Shown here one piece after another: positions 19,388 through 29,290 of a stretch of DNA of 64,000 nt. The position numbers were made by a program, and so were the translations under genes. The DNA lies in contig NZ_JAMKMS010000007.1 in the NCBI RefSeq assembly GCF_023634655.1, positions 1 through 64,000 of the forward strand, written 5' to 3'. The stretch is from Vibrio methylphosphonaticus (lineage in GTDB: Bacteria > Pseudomonadota > Gammaproteobacteria > Enterobacterales > Vibrionaceae). The notes under the pieces were generated by a model. That model worked only from the letters and a program-made list of their open reading frames with translations, was not told where the DNA came from and ran no database searches. Numbering within the stretch: the stretch's first letter is position 1; each line of letters opens with the position of its first letter.

Positions 19388-19404
19388 AATTGGTAATACC
19401 AATT
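19388..19404. promoter_or_regulatory. PdhR operator
   Basis: AATTGGTAATACCAATT is a perfect palindromic match to the PdhR consensus AATTGGT-N3-ACCAATT. It ends 29 bases before the pdhR start, so PdhR should repress its own operon when pyruvate is low. Confidence 0.85.
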
Positions 19405-19433
19405 GACTGCATAAGAAAAGTAGAACTATAGCC

Positions 19434-20201
19434 ATGGCTTATCAAAGGATTCGTCAGCCCAAACTTTCGGATGTTATCGAACAGGAACTTGAGCGGCTGA
19501 TCGTCGAAGGAACACTTTCTGCGGGGCAACAATTGCCTCCTGAACGTGAACTGGCAAAACAATTTGATGTTTCTCGACCTTCAATTCGAGAAGCAATTCA
19601 GCGCTTGGAAGCAAAGCGCCTGCTGACTCGAAGACAGGGTGGCGGTACGTTTGTCAGTGACAACATATGGAAAAGTTTTTCAGATCCTTTGCTAGAACTC
19701 CTTTCATCTCATAATGAAACACAGCTTGACTTGCTAGAAGCTCGTCACGCAATGGAAGGCATTTCAGCTTATTTTGCAGCATTGCGTGGTACAGAAGAAG
19801 ATTTCGCTCAGATAGAAAGCTGTTTAGCCAATATCAGTGAAGTGCAGGAAAAGCAGGATGTAGAGGCAGAAGCGTCGGCCGTAATGGCGTTTCTTATTGC
19901 CTTAACAGAAGCGGCTCATAATGTGGTTTTATTGCATATTATCCGAAGCTTAGCTCCACTACTTGAGCAAAATGTTCTACAAAATTTAAAGTTATTACAT
20001 CGCCGCACTGAAGTGTCGGAGAAAGTCAGTAAACATAGAGCTAATATTGTGGATGCGATTGTTTCTGGTCAGCCAGAAAAGGCACGAGAAATGTCGCACT
20101 CTCATTTAGCGTATATCGAAGAAACATTGTTGGATTTGACGCGCGAAGAATCACGCCGAGAGCGCTCTTTACGTCGAATTCAGCAGGGTAATGAGTCGTA
20201 A
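19434..20201 (+). CDS. pdhR: Pyruvate dehydrogenase complex repressor PdhR
   Basis: GntR/FadR-family regulator, 255 aa (E. coli 254). The winged-helix DNA-binding domain is at about residues 10-75 ([26 protein letters not shown], then RRQGGGTFV). An all-helical FCD effector domain follows and binds pyruvate in the E. coli protein. It precedes aceE by 62 bp and has a perfect PdhR box upstream, so it is autoregulated. Confidence 0.97.
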   Translation: MAYQRIRQPKLSDVIEQELERLIVEGTLSAGQQLPPERELAKQFDVSRPSIREAIQRLEAKRLLTRRQGGGTFVSDNIWKSFSDPLLELLSSHNETQLDLLEARHAMEGISAYFAALRGTEEDFAQIESCLANISEVQEKQDVEAEASAVMAFLIALTEAAHNVVLLHIIRSLAPLLEQNVLQNLKLLHRRTEVSEKVSKHRANIVDAIVSGQPEKAREMSHSHLAYIEETLLDLTREESRRERSLRRIQQGNES

Positions 20202-20263
20202 TAAAACGACTCATTAAATGTTTAGTATTTAGTAGAATCTAACTAACAAAAGGATAGATCGCC

Positions 20264-22927
20264 ATGTCTGACATGAAGCATGACGTTGATGCTCTAGAAA
20301 CCCAAGATTGGTTACAAGCACTAGAGTCAGTAGTACGCGAAGAAGGCGTAGAACGCGCACAATATTTACTAGAACAAGTTCTAGATAAAGCACGTTTAGA
20401 CGGTGTTGATATGCCAACCGGTATTAACACTAACTACATCAACACCATTCCAGCAGCACAAGAGCCAGCTTACCCAGGTGACGTGACTCTTGAGCGCCGT
20501 ATTCGTTCGATTATTCGCTGGAACGCAATCATGATCGTATTGCGTGCTTCTAAGAAAGACCTAGACCTTGGTGGTCACATGGCTTCTTACCAGTCAGCAG
20601 CAGCGTTCTACGAAGTCTGTTTCAACCACTTCTTCCGTGCAGCAAACGAGACAGACGGTGGCGATCTAGTTTACTACCAAGGTCACATCTCTCCAGGTAT
20701 CTACTCTCGTGCGTTCGTTGAAGGTCGTCTAACTGAAGAGCAGCTAGATAACTTCCGTCAAGAAGTGGATGGTAAAGGTATCCCTTCTTACCCGCACCCG
20801 AAACTGATGCCTGAGTTCTGGCAGTTCCCAACGGTATCTATGGGTCTTGGTCCAATTTCAGCTATTTACCAAGCACGCTTCCTTAAGTACCTAAACGGTC
20901 GTGGTCTAAAAGACACGTCTGCACAGCGTGTCTACGCTTTCTTAGGTGACGGTGAGATGGATGAGCCAGAATCACGTGGTTCTCTATCTTTCGCTGCGCG
21001 TGAGAAGTTAGATAACTTATGTTTCCTAGTAAACTGTAACCTTCAGCGTCTAGATGGCCCTGTAATGGGTAACGGTAGCATCATTCAAGAACTTGAAGGC
21101 CTATTCAAAGGTGCAGGTTGGAACGTTGTTAAAGTTATCTGGGGTAACAATTGGGATGCTCTACTAGCTAAAGACACCACTGGTAAACTTCTTCAGTTGA
21201 TGAACGAAACTATCGATGGTGATTACCAAACATTCAAATCTAAAGATGGCGCCTACGTACGTGAGCACTTCTTTGGTAAGTACCCTGAAACCGCAGCACT
21301 TGTTTCTGACATGACTGATGAGCAGATCTTTGAATTGAAGCGTGGTGGTCACGATTCTTCGAAGCTATTCGCCGCGTTCAACAATGCGAAAGAAACGAAC
21401 GGAAAGCCAACTGTAATCCTAGCTAAGACGGTTAAAGGTTACGGTATGGGTGAAGCTGCTGAAGGTAAAAACATCGCTCACGGTGTTAAGAAAATGGACA
21501 TGACTCACGTACAGTACCTGCGTGATCGTCTAGGCCTACAAGATATCCTTTCTGATGAGAAAGTAGCAGAACTTCCGTACCTGAAGCTTGAAGAAGGTTC
21601 AGCTGAATACGAATACCTGCACGCTCGTCGTAAAGAACTAAAAGGTTACACACCAGCACGTCTGCCTAAGTTCTCTCAAGAATTTAAAGTGCCTGAGCTA
21701 GATGCATTTGCTCCACTACTTGGTGAGCAGAAGCGTGACATCTCTACAACGATGGCATACGTACGTACTCTAAACATCCTACTGAAAGACAAGAACATCG
21801 GTAAGAACATCGTTCCTATCATCTGTGATGAAGCTCGTACATTCGGTATGGAAGGTCTATTCCGTCAGGTTGGTATCTACAACCCACACGGTCAAGAATA
21901 CACACCTGAAGATAAAGGCATAGTTTCTTACTACAAAGAAGCAACGTCTGGTCAAGTTCTTCAAGAAGGTATCAACGAACTAGGTTCTATGGCTTCATGG
22001 GTTGCAGCAGCAACATCATACAGCACCAACGACCTACCAATGATCCCGTTCTATATCTACTACTCAATGTTCGGTTTCCAACGTATCGGTGACATGGCAT
22101 GGCTAGCAGGTGACCAACAAGCTCGTGGTTTCCTATTGGGTGCGACAGCTGGTCGTACAACACTGAACGGTGAAGGTCTACAGCACGAAGATGGTCACTC
22201 GCACATCCAAGCGAACACTATCCCTAACTGTATCTCTTATGACCCAACGTTCGCTTACGAGCTAGCGGTTATCATGCAAGACGGTATCCGTCGCATGTAC
22301 GGTGAGAACCAAGAGAACGTTTACTACTACCTAACAGTAATGAACGAGAACTACACAATGCCAGCAATGCCAGAAGGCGCTGAAGAAGGCATCCGTAAAG
22401 GTATCTACAAGCTTGAATCTCACGCTGGTGCTAAGGGCAAAGTTCAACTAATGAGCTCTGGTACTATCATGAACGAAGCGCGTAAAGCGGCTGAAATTCT
22501 AAGCGAAGAGTACGGCGTAGCATCTGACGTATTCTCTGTAACGTCGTTCAACGAACTAACTCGTGACGGCCAAGCGGTAGAGCGTGACAACATGCTTCAC
22601 CCAGAAGCTGAAGAGAAAGTACCGTACATCACGACTGTTCTTGGTAAAGAACCTGCAATCGCAGTGACGGATTACATGAAGAACTACGCTGAGCAAGTAC
22701 GTGCGTACATGCCAACTGAGTCTTACAAAGTACTTGGTACAGATGGTTTCGGCCGTTCTGACAGCCGTGCAAACCTACGTCGCCACTTCGAAGTTAATGC
22801 TGGCTACATCGTAGTTGCAGCTCTAACTGAACTGGCTAAACGCGGTGATATCGAGAAATCTGTAGTTGTTGAAGCAATTGCTAAATTCGATATCGACACT
22901 GAAAAAACTAACCCGCAATACGCATAA
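20264..22927 (+). CDS. aceE: Pyruvate dehydrogenase E1 component
   Basis: Homodimeric, thiamine-diphosphate-dependent E1, 887 aa as in E. coli. It decarboxylates pyruvate and acetylates the lipoyl groups of E2. The ThDP/Mg motif starts at GDGEMDEPES (G228-D229-G230) and continues to NLQRLDGPVMGN. GLQHEDGHSH in the C-terminal half is also diagnostic. AAAGGA lies nine bases before the ATG. Codon use is strongly biased, as expected for a highly expressed enzyme. aceF follows after 26 bp. Confidence 0.98.
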   Translation: MSDMKHDVDALETQDWLQALESVVREEGVERAQYLLEQVLDKARLDGVDMPTGINTNYINTIPAAQEPAYPGDVTLERRIRSIIRWNAIMIVLRASKKDLDLGGHMASYQSAAAFYEVCFNHFFRAANETDGGDLVYYQGHISPGIYSRAFVEGRLTEEQLDNFRQEVDGKGIPSYPHPKLMPEFWQFPTVSMGLGPISAIYQARFLKYLNGRGLKDTSAQRVYAFLGDGEMDEPESRGSLSFAAREKLDNLCFLVNCNLQRLDGPVMGNGSIIQELEGLFKGAGWNVVKVIWGNNWDALLAKDTTGKLLQLMNETIDGDYQTFKSKDGAYVREHFFGKYPETAALVSDMTDEQIFELKRGGHDSSKLFAAFNNAKETNGKPTVILAKTVKGYGMGEAAEGKNIAHGVKKMDMTHVQYLRDRLGLQDILSDEKVAELPYLKLEEGSAEYEYLHARRKELKGYTPARLPKFSQEFKVPELDAFAPLLGEQKRDISTTMAYVRTLNILLKDKNIGKNIVPIICDEARTFGMEGLFRQVGIYNPHGQEYTPEDKGIVSYYKEATSGQVLQEGINELGSMASWVAAATSYSTNDLPMIPFYIYYSMFGFQRIGDMAWLAGDQQARGFLLGATAGRTTLNGEGLQHEDGHSHIQANTIPNCISYDPTFAYELAVIMQDGIRRMYGENQENVYYYLTVMNENYTMPAMPEGAEEGIRKGIYKLESHAGAKGKVQLMSSGTIMNEARKAAEILSEEYGVASDVFSVTSFNELTRDGQAVERDNMLHPEAEEKVPYITTVLGKEPAIAVTDYMKNYAEQVRAYMPTESYKVLGTDGFGRSDSRANLRRHFEVNAGYIVVAALTELAKRGDIEKSVVVEAIAKFDIDTEKTNPQYA

Positions 22928-22953
22928 GACTGGCATTAAGGTAGGTAAATACA

Positions 22954-24840
22954 ATGACAATCGAAATTAATGTACCAGACATCGGTGCTGACGAGGTTGA
23001 AGTAACTGAGATTCTTGTAAACGTTGGCGACAAGGTTGAAGAAGAACAGTCACTGATCACTGTTGAAGGTGATAAAGCTTCAATGGAAGTTCCTGCGTCT
23101 CAAGCGGGTATCGTTAAAGAAATCAAAGTAGCGGAAGGCGATTCTGTTTCTACTGGTTCTCTTATCATGATCTTCGAAGCAGAAGGTGCTGCAGCAGCAC
23201 CGGCTGCGCCAGCAGTTGAAGCAGCGGCACCCGTTGCAGCTGCTCCTGCAGCGGCGGCTGAGCTTAAAGAAGTTCACGTTCCTGACATCGGCGGTGATGA
23301 AGTTGAAGTCACTGAAATCATGGTTGCTATCGGTGACGCTGTAGAAGAAGAGCAATCTCTTCTTACTGTTGAAGGTGACAAGGCTTCAATGGAAGTGCCT
23401 GCACCATTCGCTGGTATCGTTAAAGAAATCAAGATCGCTTCTGGTGATTCAGTATCTACTGGTTCTCTAGTCATGGTATTTGAAGTGGCAGGTTCTGGCG
23501 CTCCAGTTGCAGCAGCTCCTGTTCCAGCGGCAGCACCAGTTGCAGCGGCTCCAGCAGCATCAGCTGAAAAAGAAGTCAACGTTCCTGATATCGGTGGTGA
23601 CGAAGTAGAAGTTACTGAAATCATGGTAGCGGTTGGCGATACAGTAGAAGAAGAGCAATCTCTAATTACTGTTGAAGGTGACAAAGCGTCAATGGAAGTA
23701 CCTGCACCATTCGCTGGTACGGTAAAAGAAATTAAGATTGCAGCGGGCGATACCGTGTCAACTGGCTCTCTTATCATGACATTTGTTGTGGCCGGCGCTC
23801 CGGTTGAAGTTGCAGCGCCTGTTGCTCAAGCAGCGCCTGCACCAGCAGCGGCTCCTGCAGCAGCTAAAGCTGAAGCACCAGTAGCAAACGACTTCCAAGA
23901 AAACAACGATTACGCTCACGCTTCTCCAGTTGTGCGTCGTCTTGCTCGTGAATTCGGTGTAAACCTTTCTAAAGTTAAAGGTTCAGGTCGTAAGAGCCGT
24001 ATCTTGAAAGAAGACGTTCAGTCTTACGTGAAAGAAGCGCTTAAACGTCTTGAGTCTGGTGCTGCTGCATCTGGTAAAGGCGGTGATGGTTCAGCGCTTG
24101 GCCTACTACCTTGGCCAAAAGTGGACTTCAGCAAGTTTGGTGAGACAGAAGTTCAAAAACTGTCTAAAATCAAAAAAATCTCAGGTGCTAACCTGCACCG
24201 TAACTGGGTAATGATTCCACATGTTACACAGTGGGATAATGCTGATATCACAGCACTTGAAGCATTCCGTAAAGAACAAAACGCGATTGAAGCGAAGAAA
24301 GATACCGGCATGAAGATCACACCACTTGTGTTCATCATGAAAGCGGTCGCGAAAGCATTAGAGGCATTCCCTGCATTTAACTCTTCACTGTCTGAAGATG
24401 GTGAAAGCATCATTCTGAAGAAATACGTGAATGTTGGTATTGCGGTGGATACACCAAATGGTTTAGTTGTTCCAGTCTTTAAAGATGTGAACAAAAAAGG
24501 CATCTACGAGCTATCGGAAGAACTTGCGGTAGTTTCTAAGAAAGCACGTTCTGGTAAATTGACAGCAGCCGATATGCAAGGTGGTTGTTTCACTATCTCT
24601 AGCCTAGGTGGCATTGGTGGTACTGCATTTACGCCAATCGTAAATGCACCAGAAGTTGGTATCTTAGGGGTATCTAAGTCTGAAATGAAACCTGTATGGA
24701 ACGGTAAAGAGTTTGAACCGCGTCTACAGCTACCGCTTTCTCTATCATACGATCACCGTGTGATTGACGGCGCGGAAGGTGCGCGTTTCATTACTTACTT
24801 AAACAGCTGTTTGAGCGATATTCGTCGTTTGGTACTGTAA
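22954..24840 (+). CDS. aceF: Pyruvate dehydrogenase E2, dihydrolipoyl acetyltransferase
   Basis: Core of the PDH complex, 628 aa. Three lipoyl domains sit in a row, each with [11 protein letters not shown] and modifiable lysines at about K41, K143 and K244, joined by flexible Ala/Pro linkers. An E1/E3-binding domain follows ([18 protein letters not shown], about 330-365), then the catalytic acetyltransferase domain ending with [14 protein letters not shown], which contains the active-site histidine. Domains 2 and 3 are nearly identical in sequence, suggesting duplication or gene conversion. E. coli also has three lipoyl domains. Confidence 0.98.
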   Translation: MTIEINVPDIGADEVEVTEILVNVGDKVEEEQSLITVEGDKASMEVPASQAGIVKEIKVAEGDSVSTGSLIMIFEAEGAAAAPAAPAVEAAAPVAAAPAAAAELKEVHVPDIGGDEVEVTEIMVAIGDAVEEEQSLLTVEGDKASMEVPAPFAGIVKEIKIASGDSVSTGSLVMVFEVAGSGAPVAAAPVPAAAPVAAAPAASAEKEVNVPDIGGDEVEVTEIMVAVGDTVEEEQSLITVEGDKASMEVPAPFAGTVKEIKIAAGDTVSTGSLIMTFVVAGAPVEVAAPVAQAAPAPAAAPAAAKAEAPVANDFQENNDYAHASPVVRRLAREFGVNLSKVKGSGRKSRILKEDVQSYVKEALKRLESGAAASGKGGDGSALGLLPWPKVDFSKFGETEVQKLSKIKKISGANLHRNWVMIPHVTQWDNADITALEAFRKEQNAIEAKKDTGMKITPLVFIMKAVAKALEAFPAFNSSLSEDGESIILKKYVNVGIAVDTPNGLVVPVFKDVNKKGIYELSEELAVVSKKARSGKLTAADMQGGCFTISSLGGIGGTAFTPIVNAPEVGILGVSKSEMKPVWNGKEFEPRLQLPLSLSYDHRVIDGAEGARFITYLNSCLSDIRRLVL

Positions 24841-24856
24841 GTAATAGTTAGAAAGT

Positions 24857-24879
24857 AGGGCGGCCTAAACAGCCGCCCT
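24857..24879 (+). terminator. GC-rich hairpin after aceF
   Basis: AGGGCGGC pairs with GCCGCCCT around CTAAACA. Only ATTGAC follows, so it lacks a T-run and is more likely a 3'-end stabilising or partial-termination hairpin than a strong terminator. Confidence 0.5.
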
Positions 24880-25039
24880 TATTGACAAAATTCAATGACA
24901 ATTTGATGATACTGTAATTTTTACAAATCGAATTGCTGTCTAGCTCACAGGCTAAATTGATTTACTTTTCACACCATTAACATCTCTGTAAACTGTTGGC
25001 GGTCTGAATTACATTGTTTGAGCAACATACTTTAATCAT

Positions 25040-25054
25040 GTTGTTTAAAACAAC
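25040..25054. promoter_or_regulatory. Perfect dyad upstream of lpd
   Basis: GTTGTTTAAAACAAC is an exact 7-1-7 inverted repeat, 63 bp before the lpd start and just downstream of TTTAAT (25031-25036), which could be a -10 element. It may be an operator for a separate lpd promoter; the factor is unknown. Confidence 0.3.
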
Positions 25055-25117
25055 GTCTCAATATAAGAAATCAATACCCACTCAGCCTGTTAGGGATAAT
25101 GACTACAAGAGGTCAAA

Positions 25118-26545
25118 ATGAGCAAAGAAATTAAAGCCCAAGTGGTAGTACTTGGTGCCGGTCCTGCTGGTTACTCCGCTGCATTCCGTTGCGCCGATTT
25201 AGGTCTAGAAACGGTTCTAATCGAGCGTTATAGCACGCTTGGTGGTGTATGTTTGAATGTGGGTTGTATCCCATCTAAAGCACTACTTCACGTATCTAAA
25301 GTTATCGAAGAAGCAAAAGCACTTGCTGAACACGGTATCGTATTTGGTGAGCCACAAACTGACATCGACAAAATTCGTCTTTGGAAGGAAAAAGTAATCG
25401 GTCAGCTTACTGGCGGTCTTGGTGGTATGGCTAAGATGCGTAAAGTGACAGTGGTTAACGGTTTAGGTCAATTTACCGGCCCTAACTCTATCGATGTTGA
25501 TGGAGAAGATGGTAAAACAACGATCAACTTTGATAACGCGATTGTAGCGGCGGGCTCTCGTCCTATTAAATTGCCATTTATCCCGCATGAAGACCCACGT
25601 ATTTGGGACTCTACGGATGCACTAGAGCTTAAAGAAGTTCCGGGCAAACTGCTTATTATGGGCGGTGGTATCATTGGTCTGGAAATGGCGACGGTATATC
25701 ACTCTCTGGGTTCTAAGATTGACGTTGTTGAGATGTTCGATCAACTGATTCCAGCCGCTGATAAAGACATGGTTAAGGTTTACACTAAGCGTATCAAAAA
25801 CAAGTTTAACTTGATGCTTGAAACCAAAGTAACCGCAGTTGAAGCAAAAGAAGACGGTATCTACGTTTCAATGGAAGGCAAAAAAGCACCAGCAGAAGCT
25901 GAGCGTTATGATGCAGTTCTTGTCGCGATTGGTCGTGTTCCTAATGGTAAATTGCTGGATGCTGAAAAAGCGGGTATTGAAGTTGACGAGCGCGGCTTTA
26001 TCAATGTTGATAAGCAAATGCGTACTAATGTGCCTCATATCCATGCGATCGGTGACATCGTTGGTCAACCAATGCTTGCGCACAAAGGTGTGCATGAAGG
26101 TCACGTAGCGGCTGAAGTTATCTCTGGTAAGAAGCACTACTTTGACCCGAAAGTGATTCCATCGATTGCCTACACTGAGCCAGAAGTTGCGTGGGTAGGT
26201 AAGACTGAGAAAGAAGCGAAAGCAGAAGGTCTAAACTACGAAACAGCAAGTTTCCCATGGGCGGCGTCGGGTCGTGCGATTGCTTCTGATTGTGCTGATG
26301 GCATGACTAAGCTTATCTTCGATAAAGACACACACCGTGTCATCGGTGGTGCTATTGTTGGTACTAACGGTGGTGAATTGCTTGGTGAAATCGGTCTTGC
26401 AATCGAGATGGGTTGTGATGCGGAAGATATCGCATTGACGATTCACGCTCACCCAACATTGCACGAATCTGTGGGTCTTGCTGCTGAAGTATTTGAAGGC
26501 ACAATTACTGACCTTCCAAATGCAAAAGCGAAGAAAAAGAAATAA
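25118..26545 (+). CDS. lpd: Dihydrolipoyl dehydrogenase (E3)
   Basis: FAD flavoprotein, 475 aa (E. coli 474), that reoxidises dihydrolipoamide for the pyruvate, 2-oxoglutarate and glycine-cleavage complexes. The FAD-binding GAGPAGYSAA is near residue 13, the redox disulfide C45/C50 is in GGVCLNVGCIPSK, the NAD-binding GGGIIGLEMA is near 182, and the catalytic His-Glu pair is in HAHPTLHES near 445. The 277-bp gap after aceF is long enough for its own promoter. A strong terminator follows. Confidence 0.98.
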   Translation: MSKEIKAQVVVLGAGPAGYSAAFRCADLGLETVLIERYSTLGGVCLNVGCIPSKALLHVSKVIEEAKALAEHGIVFGEPQTDIDKIRLWKEKVIGQLTGGLGGMAKMRKVTVVNGLGQFTGPNSIDVDGEDGKTTINFDNAIVAAGSRPIKLPFIPHEDPRIWDSTDALELKEVPGKLLIMGGGIIGLEMATVYHSLGSKIDVVEMFDQLIPAADKDMVKVYTKRIKNKFNLMLETKVTAVEAKEDGIYVSMEGKKAPAEAERYDAVLVAIGRVPNGKLLDAEKAGIEVDERGFINVDKQMRTNVPHIHAIGDIVGQPMLAHKGVHEGHVAAEVISGKKHYFDPKVIPSIAYTEPEVAWVGKTEKEAKAEGLNYETASFPWAASGRAIASDCADGMTKLIFDKDTHRVIGGAIVGTNGGELLGEIGLAIEMGCDAEDIALTIHAHPTLHESVGLAAEVFEGTITDLPNAKAKKKK

Positions 26546-26565
26546 TTCATATTTCTTGAGATCTT

Positions 26566-26594
26566 AAAAAACCGCTCAGATGAGCGGTTTTTTT
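26566..26594. terminator. Bidirectional terminator between lpd and the quorum-sensing regulator
   Basis: AAAAAACCGCTCA pairs with TGAGCGGTTTTTT around GA. The poly-A and poly-T flanks serve both converging transcripts. Confidence 0.92.
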
Positions 26595-26650
26595 ATGCCT
26601 GACGTTTATCGTAAGGCGTGCTATCTAAGTAGCAAACTACCGAGTGGAGA

Positions 26651-27271
26651 TTAGTGATTCGCTTCGTTTTTATAGATACACACCATGTCCATATAGCAAT
26701 CCGTTAACGACTTAATACTGTCACTATCTGTATTTCGGTTTGCTTCGATGAACAGTGAATAACAAATGCCGTGGAATAAGCTAGTCAGATGTTTTGGGTT
26801 ATGGTGGGGGCACACTTCACCGCGCTCAACCGCCTTTATAAACATATTCTCAACCAGTGCTTGGCTGGTCTTGTTGGAAGAAATGAATAATGGCCAAACT
26901 TCTTCGCGAGTAGATGCACTCCACTCGAACCACACTTTATTCCAATGGCAATCTTCCATCACCATATCGACCACTTTATCGAGGATGTTCGTGAGGTTGT
27001 CTTTAATGTCACTATCAAGATCGATGGTGTTAGATAAGAAATTAGAATATTGGCAGACGACGTGATTGAGCACTTCATCGACAAGATCTTCTCGGGTAGG
27101 AAAGTAATTGAAGACTGTCGCGACAGAGACTTGAGCAATCTCTGCGATATCAGCGTGTCCGCCACGCCCAATGCCGCGGTTTGCGAATACTTCTAAAGCT
27201 ATTTCCATTAGTTGCAGTTTGCGCTTTTGAGGCGATAGACGAGTTCTTGGTCGTTTAACTATTGAGTCCAT
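26651..27271 (-). CDS. luxR: Quorum-sensing master regulator, HapR/LuxR/LitR/OpaR family (TetR type)
   Basis: TetR-family DNA-binding protein, 206 aa, matching V. harveyi LuxR and V. cholerae HapR. It starts MDSIVKRPRTRLSP, and the helix-turn-helix GGHADIAEIAQVSVATVFNYFPTREDL is essentially that of the family. EWSASTREEVWPLF and LFHGICYS mark the ligand/dimer domain. These proteins switch biofilm, virulence, competence and luminescence genes at high cell density. ATG 27271 has AAGGA upstream; a longer in-frame extension is not family-like. A Qrr pairing site precedes the start. The name differs by species. Confidence 0.94.
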   Translation of the reverse strand: MDSIVKRPRTRLSPQKRKLQLMEIALEVFANRGIGRGGHADIAEIAQVSVATVFNYFPTREDLVDEVLNHVVCQYSNFLSNTIDLDSDIKDNLTNILDKVVDMVMEDCHWNKVWFEWSASTREEVWPLFISSNKTSQALVENMFIKAVERGEVCPHHNPKHLTSLFHGICYSLFIEANRNTDSDSIKSLTDCYMDMVCIYKNEANH

Positions 27272-27283
27272 TTTATTTTCCTT

Positions 27284-27295
27284 GCCAACGTTGTT
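27284..27295 (-). promoter_or_regulatory. Qrr small-RNA pairing site in the regulator mRNA leader
   Basis: On the minus strand the leader reads AACAACGTTGGCAAGG, with the pairing core at these positions and the ribosome binding site AAGGA directly after. From memory, the conserved Qrr core is GCCAACTGACGTTGTT; it can pair with AACAACGT and TTGGC, leaving three Qrr bases bulged. Such pairing would block translation at low cell density. Confidence 0.6.
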
Positions 27296-27790
27296 TGAGC
27301 ATATGACGTTAAAAATGCTCAGATTATTGTGCTGAGTCAGTGGCCCTATGTTGGGATGGTTGATGAACATGGCGCTTGCGCCTTATTCATTAATCACTTT
27401 TCCATTTTGGAAATATACTGCTTAGCTTTTTTCTTTTCAGTGATAAGTGTAATGGTGCATATATCGTTTGGTCAATGCCCATACACTGATAATTTTGATA
27501 ATTAGTGGGTATTTACCTGCATATCACACTTTTCTTGAAAGTGTAACAATATTTCAACACCTTACGTTAACAAGGACGGTGATTGGTTTAGACCAAATTT
27601 TGATTGGTTGTGACGGTATGAGCGGTATTTTTCTCGAAACACAGAAAGTGTTACCATACCCTCACTTGTAAGAGAGGCTCCTCTGCTACTAAGTGGAGTT
27701 CATTTTATCCTGCTCTTAGGATTTGATTTGGCTGAGTTAACGGCGGTTGGAATCACATCGTTTGAGTACACCACAATAATCGAGATCGAT
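27296..27790. other. Divergent regulatory gap between the quorum-sensing regulator and hpt
   Basis: About 500 bp with no credible gene, A/T-rich in the centre. It holds a candidate LuxR-type operator at 27484-27507, a GGCGCTTGCGCC inverted repeat at 27374-27385 likely within the regulator leader, and ATTGGTTTAGACCAAA near 27581. Small open frames here lack start signals and homology. Confidence 0.5.
27484..27507. promoter_or_regulatory. Candidate LuxR-family operator
   Basis: The 24-bp segment has outer arms CACT/AGTG and two TGATAAT-like cores, resembling the A/T-rich LuxR/HapR sites built on TTGATAA and its complement. It lies about 210 bp upstream of the regulator, where autorepression sites are expected. 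Confidence 0.28.
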
Positions 27791-28321
27791 ATGAAACATA
27801 CTATTGAAGTAATGATTTCCGAGAAAGAAGTGCATGACCGCGTTCAAGTCTTAGGTAAGGAAATTACTGAGCACTATAAAGGCAGCGAAGACTTGGTCAT
27901 GGTAGGCCTGTTAAGAGGCTCATTTGTATTTATGGCTGACTTAGCCCGTGCGATTGATATTACACATTCAGTGGACTTCATGACGGCATCTAGCTACGGC
28001 AACACCATGGAAAGCTCTCGTGATGTGCGTATCTTGAAAGATCTTGATGATGACATCAAAGGCAAAGATGTCCTGTTGGTTGAAGATATTATCGATACAG
28101 GCAACACATTGACGAAGGTGAAAGAGATTTTGTCATTGCGTGAGCCTAAGTCTATCCAGATTTGTACTCTGCTGGATAAGCCGTCTCGCCGCGAAGTTCC
28201 AGTTGACGTTAAGTGGATTGGCTTTGGTATTCCTGATGAGTTTGTGGTTGGTGTGGGTATTGATTACGCACAGAAGTATCGCCACTTGCCTTACATTGGC
28301 AAAGTTGTTCCTCAGGAATAA
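27791..28321 (+). CDS. hpt: Hypoxanthine phosphoribosyltransferase
   Basis: Purine salvage enzyme that converts hypoxanthine (and guanine) with PRPP to IMP or GMP. The protein is 176 aa (E. coli 178). The PRPP loop is [37 protein letters not shown] and [14 protein letters not shown] are conserved. ATG 27791 gives MKHTIEVMI as in E. coli (MKHTVEVMI); the in-frame upstream extension is not conserved. It diverges from the quorum-sensing regulator and converges with can. Confidence 0.96.
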   Translation: MKHTIEVMISEKEVHDRVQVLGKEITEHYKGSEDLVMVGLLRGSFVFMADLARAIDITHSVDFMTASSYGNTMESSRDVRILKDLDDDIKGKDVLLVEDIIDTGNTLTKVKEILSLREPKSIQICTLLDKPSRREVPVDVKWIGFGIPDEFVVGVGIDYAQKYRHLPYIGKVVPQE

Positions 28322-28322
28322 T

Positions 28323-28356
28323 AAAAACGCCCACTTTTTGTCATTAAGAGTGGGCG
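28323..28356 (-). terminator. Intrinsic terminator of the carbonic anhydrase gene
   Basis: On the minus strand, CGCCCACT pairs with AGTGGGCG around a 13-base loop and runs into TTTTTATTATT. The plus strand lacks a T-run, so it serves can rather than hpt. Confidence 0.8.
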
Positions 28357-28395
28357 ATATTGATACGGTAACCCAACGAGTACTTGCCGTCAGTT

Positions 28396-29055
28396 TTACT
28401 TCTGCACACCGCTGTTTAGAATTTTAGCCATAGCAGCTTGGTAGTTAACTTCGAGAGATTCACGGCTTGAGCAGCGCACACCAAGATCTTGTAACTTGCC
28501 ATCACCAATGCCGTATACCACGCCGTGGATTTCGGTTTCTTGCCCGCGTTCCCAAGCATTTTGCATCACGGTAGAGTTACCCAAATTGTAGACTTGTTCC
28601 GCTACATTGATTTCGCAAAGTTTGTCTCCCCACATTTCGCGAGGCATTTCACCTAGCCAATTTCGGTGTTTAAGGTATAAGTCTCGAATATGCAGTAGCC
28701 AGTTGTTGATAAGGCCAAGCTGTGGGTTATCAATCGCGGCATTCACGCCTCCACAACCATAGTGACCACACACAATGATATGGTTGACTTTCAATACATC
28801 AACCGCGTATTGCACCACAGATAAACAGTTAAGGTCAGTATGAATGACTTGGTTAGCAACGTTGCGGTGTACAAACAGTTCGCCGGAATAAAGGCCTGTG
28901 AGGCGTTCTGCCGGGACGCGACTATCTGAACAACCGATCCAAAGAAAGCCTGGGTTCTGACCTTCTTCCAGTTTGGCAAAATACGCTGGGCGGTCTGCTT
29001 TTATTTGCTCTGACCACTTTGAGTTATTTTCAAAGAGTTGTTTGATTTCTGGCAT
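28396..29055 (-). CDS. can: Beta-class carbonic anhydrase
   Basis: Interconverts CO2 and bicarbonate in the cytoplasm. The protein is 219 aa (E. coli Can 220). Zinc ligands C42, H98 and C101 and the catalytic D44-R46 pair (CSDSR) are all present, with HYGCGG at 98-103. It converges with hpt, its E. coli neighbour, and diverges from a SulP anion transporter with a 235-bp promoter region between them. The pairing suggests joint supply of bicarbonate. Confidence 0.97.
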   Translation of the reverse strand: MPEIKQLFENNSKWSEQIKADRPAYFAKLEEGQNPGFLWIGCSDSRVPAERLTGLYSGELFVHRNVANQVIHTDLNCLSVVQYAVDVLKVNHIIVCGHYGCGGVNAAIDNPQLGLINNWLLHIRDLYLKHRNWLGEMPREMWGDKLCEINVAEQVYNLGNSTVMQNAWERGQETEIHGVVYGIGDGKLQDLGVRCSSRESLEVNYQAAMAKILNSGVQK

Positions 29056-29290
29056 GGTTATTCCCTTAATTGATTCGAATTACTATACACAATGTTACAA
29101 TTTGAATCTCGTAAAAATTACGTTAAAAGGCACTCATCTGACGTCTTCATGTCGCTAAAATCAAGCACTTACACATAAAATAACATTTTGCGTATGACAT
29201 ATAACAATTGAATCACTCCTTAACACTTCTTCATACACTATTACATTTGTTATCGTACGGCGGTTTTTGAGTGATTGAACAAGGATGGAT

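Noticed and set aside
23274..23777. 167-codon frame antisense to aceF
   Set aside because: It mirrors the repeated lipoyl modules and Ala/Pro linkers; no ribosome binding site or independent signal.
27577..27594. Possible PdhR site ATTGGTTTAGACCAAA upstream of hpt
   Set aside because: The half-sites are separated by four bases instead of three, and hpt is not a known PdhR target.
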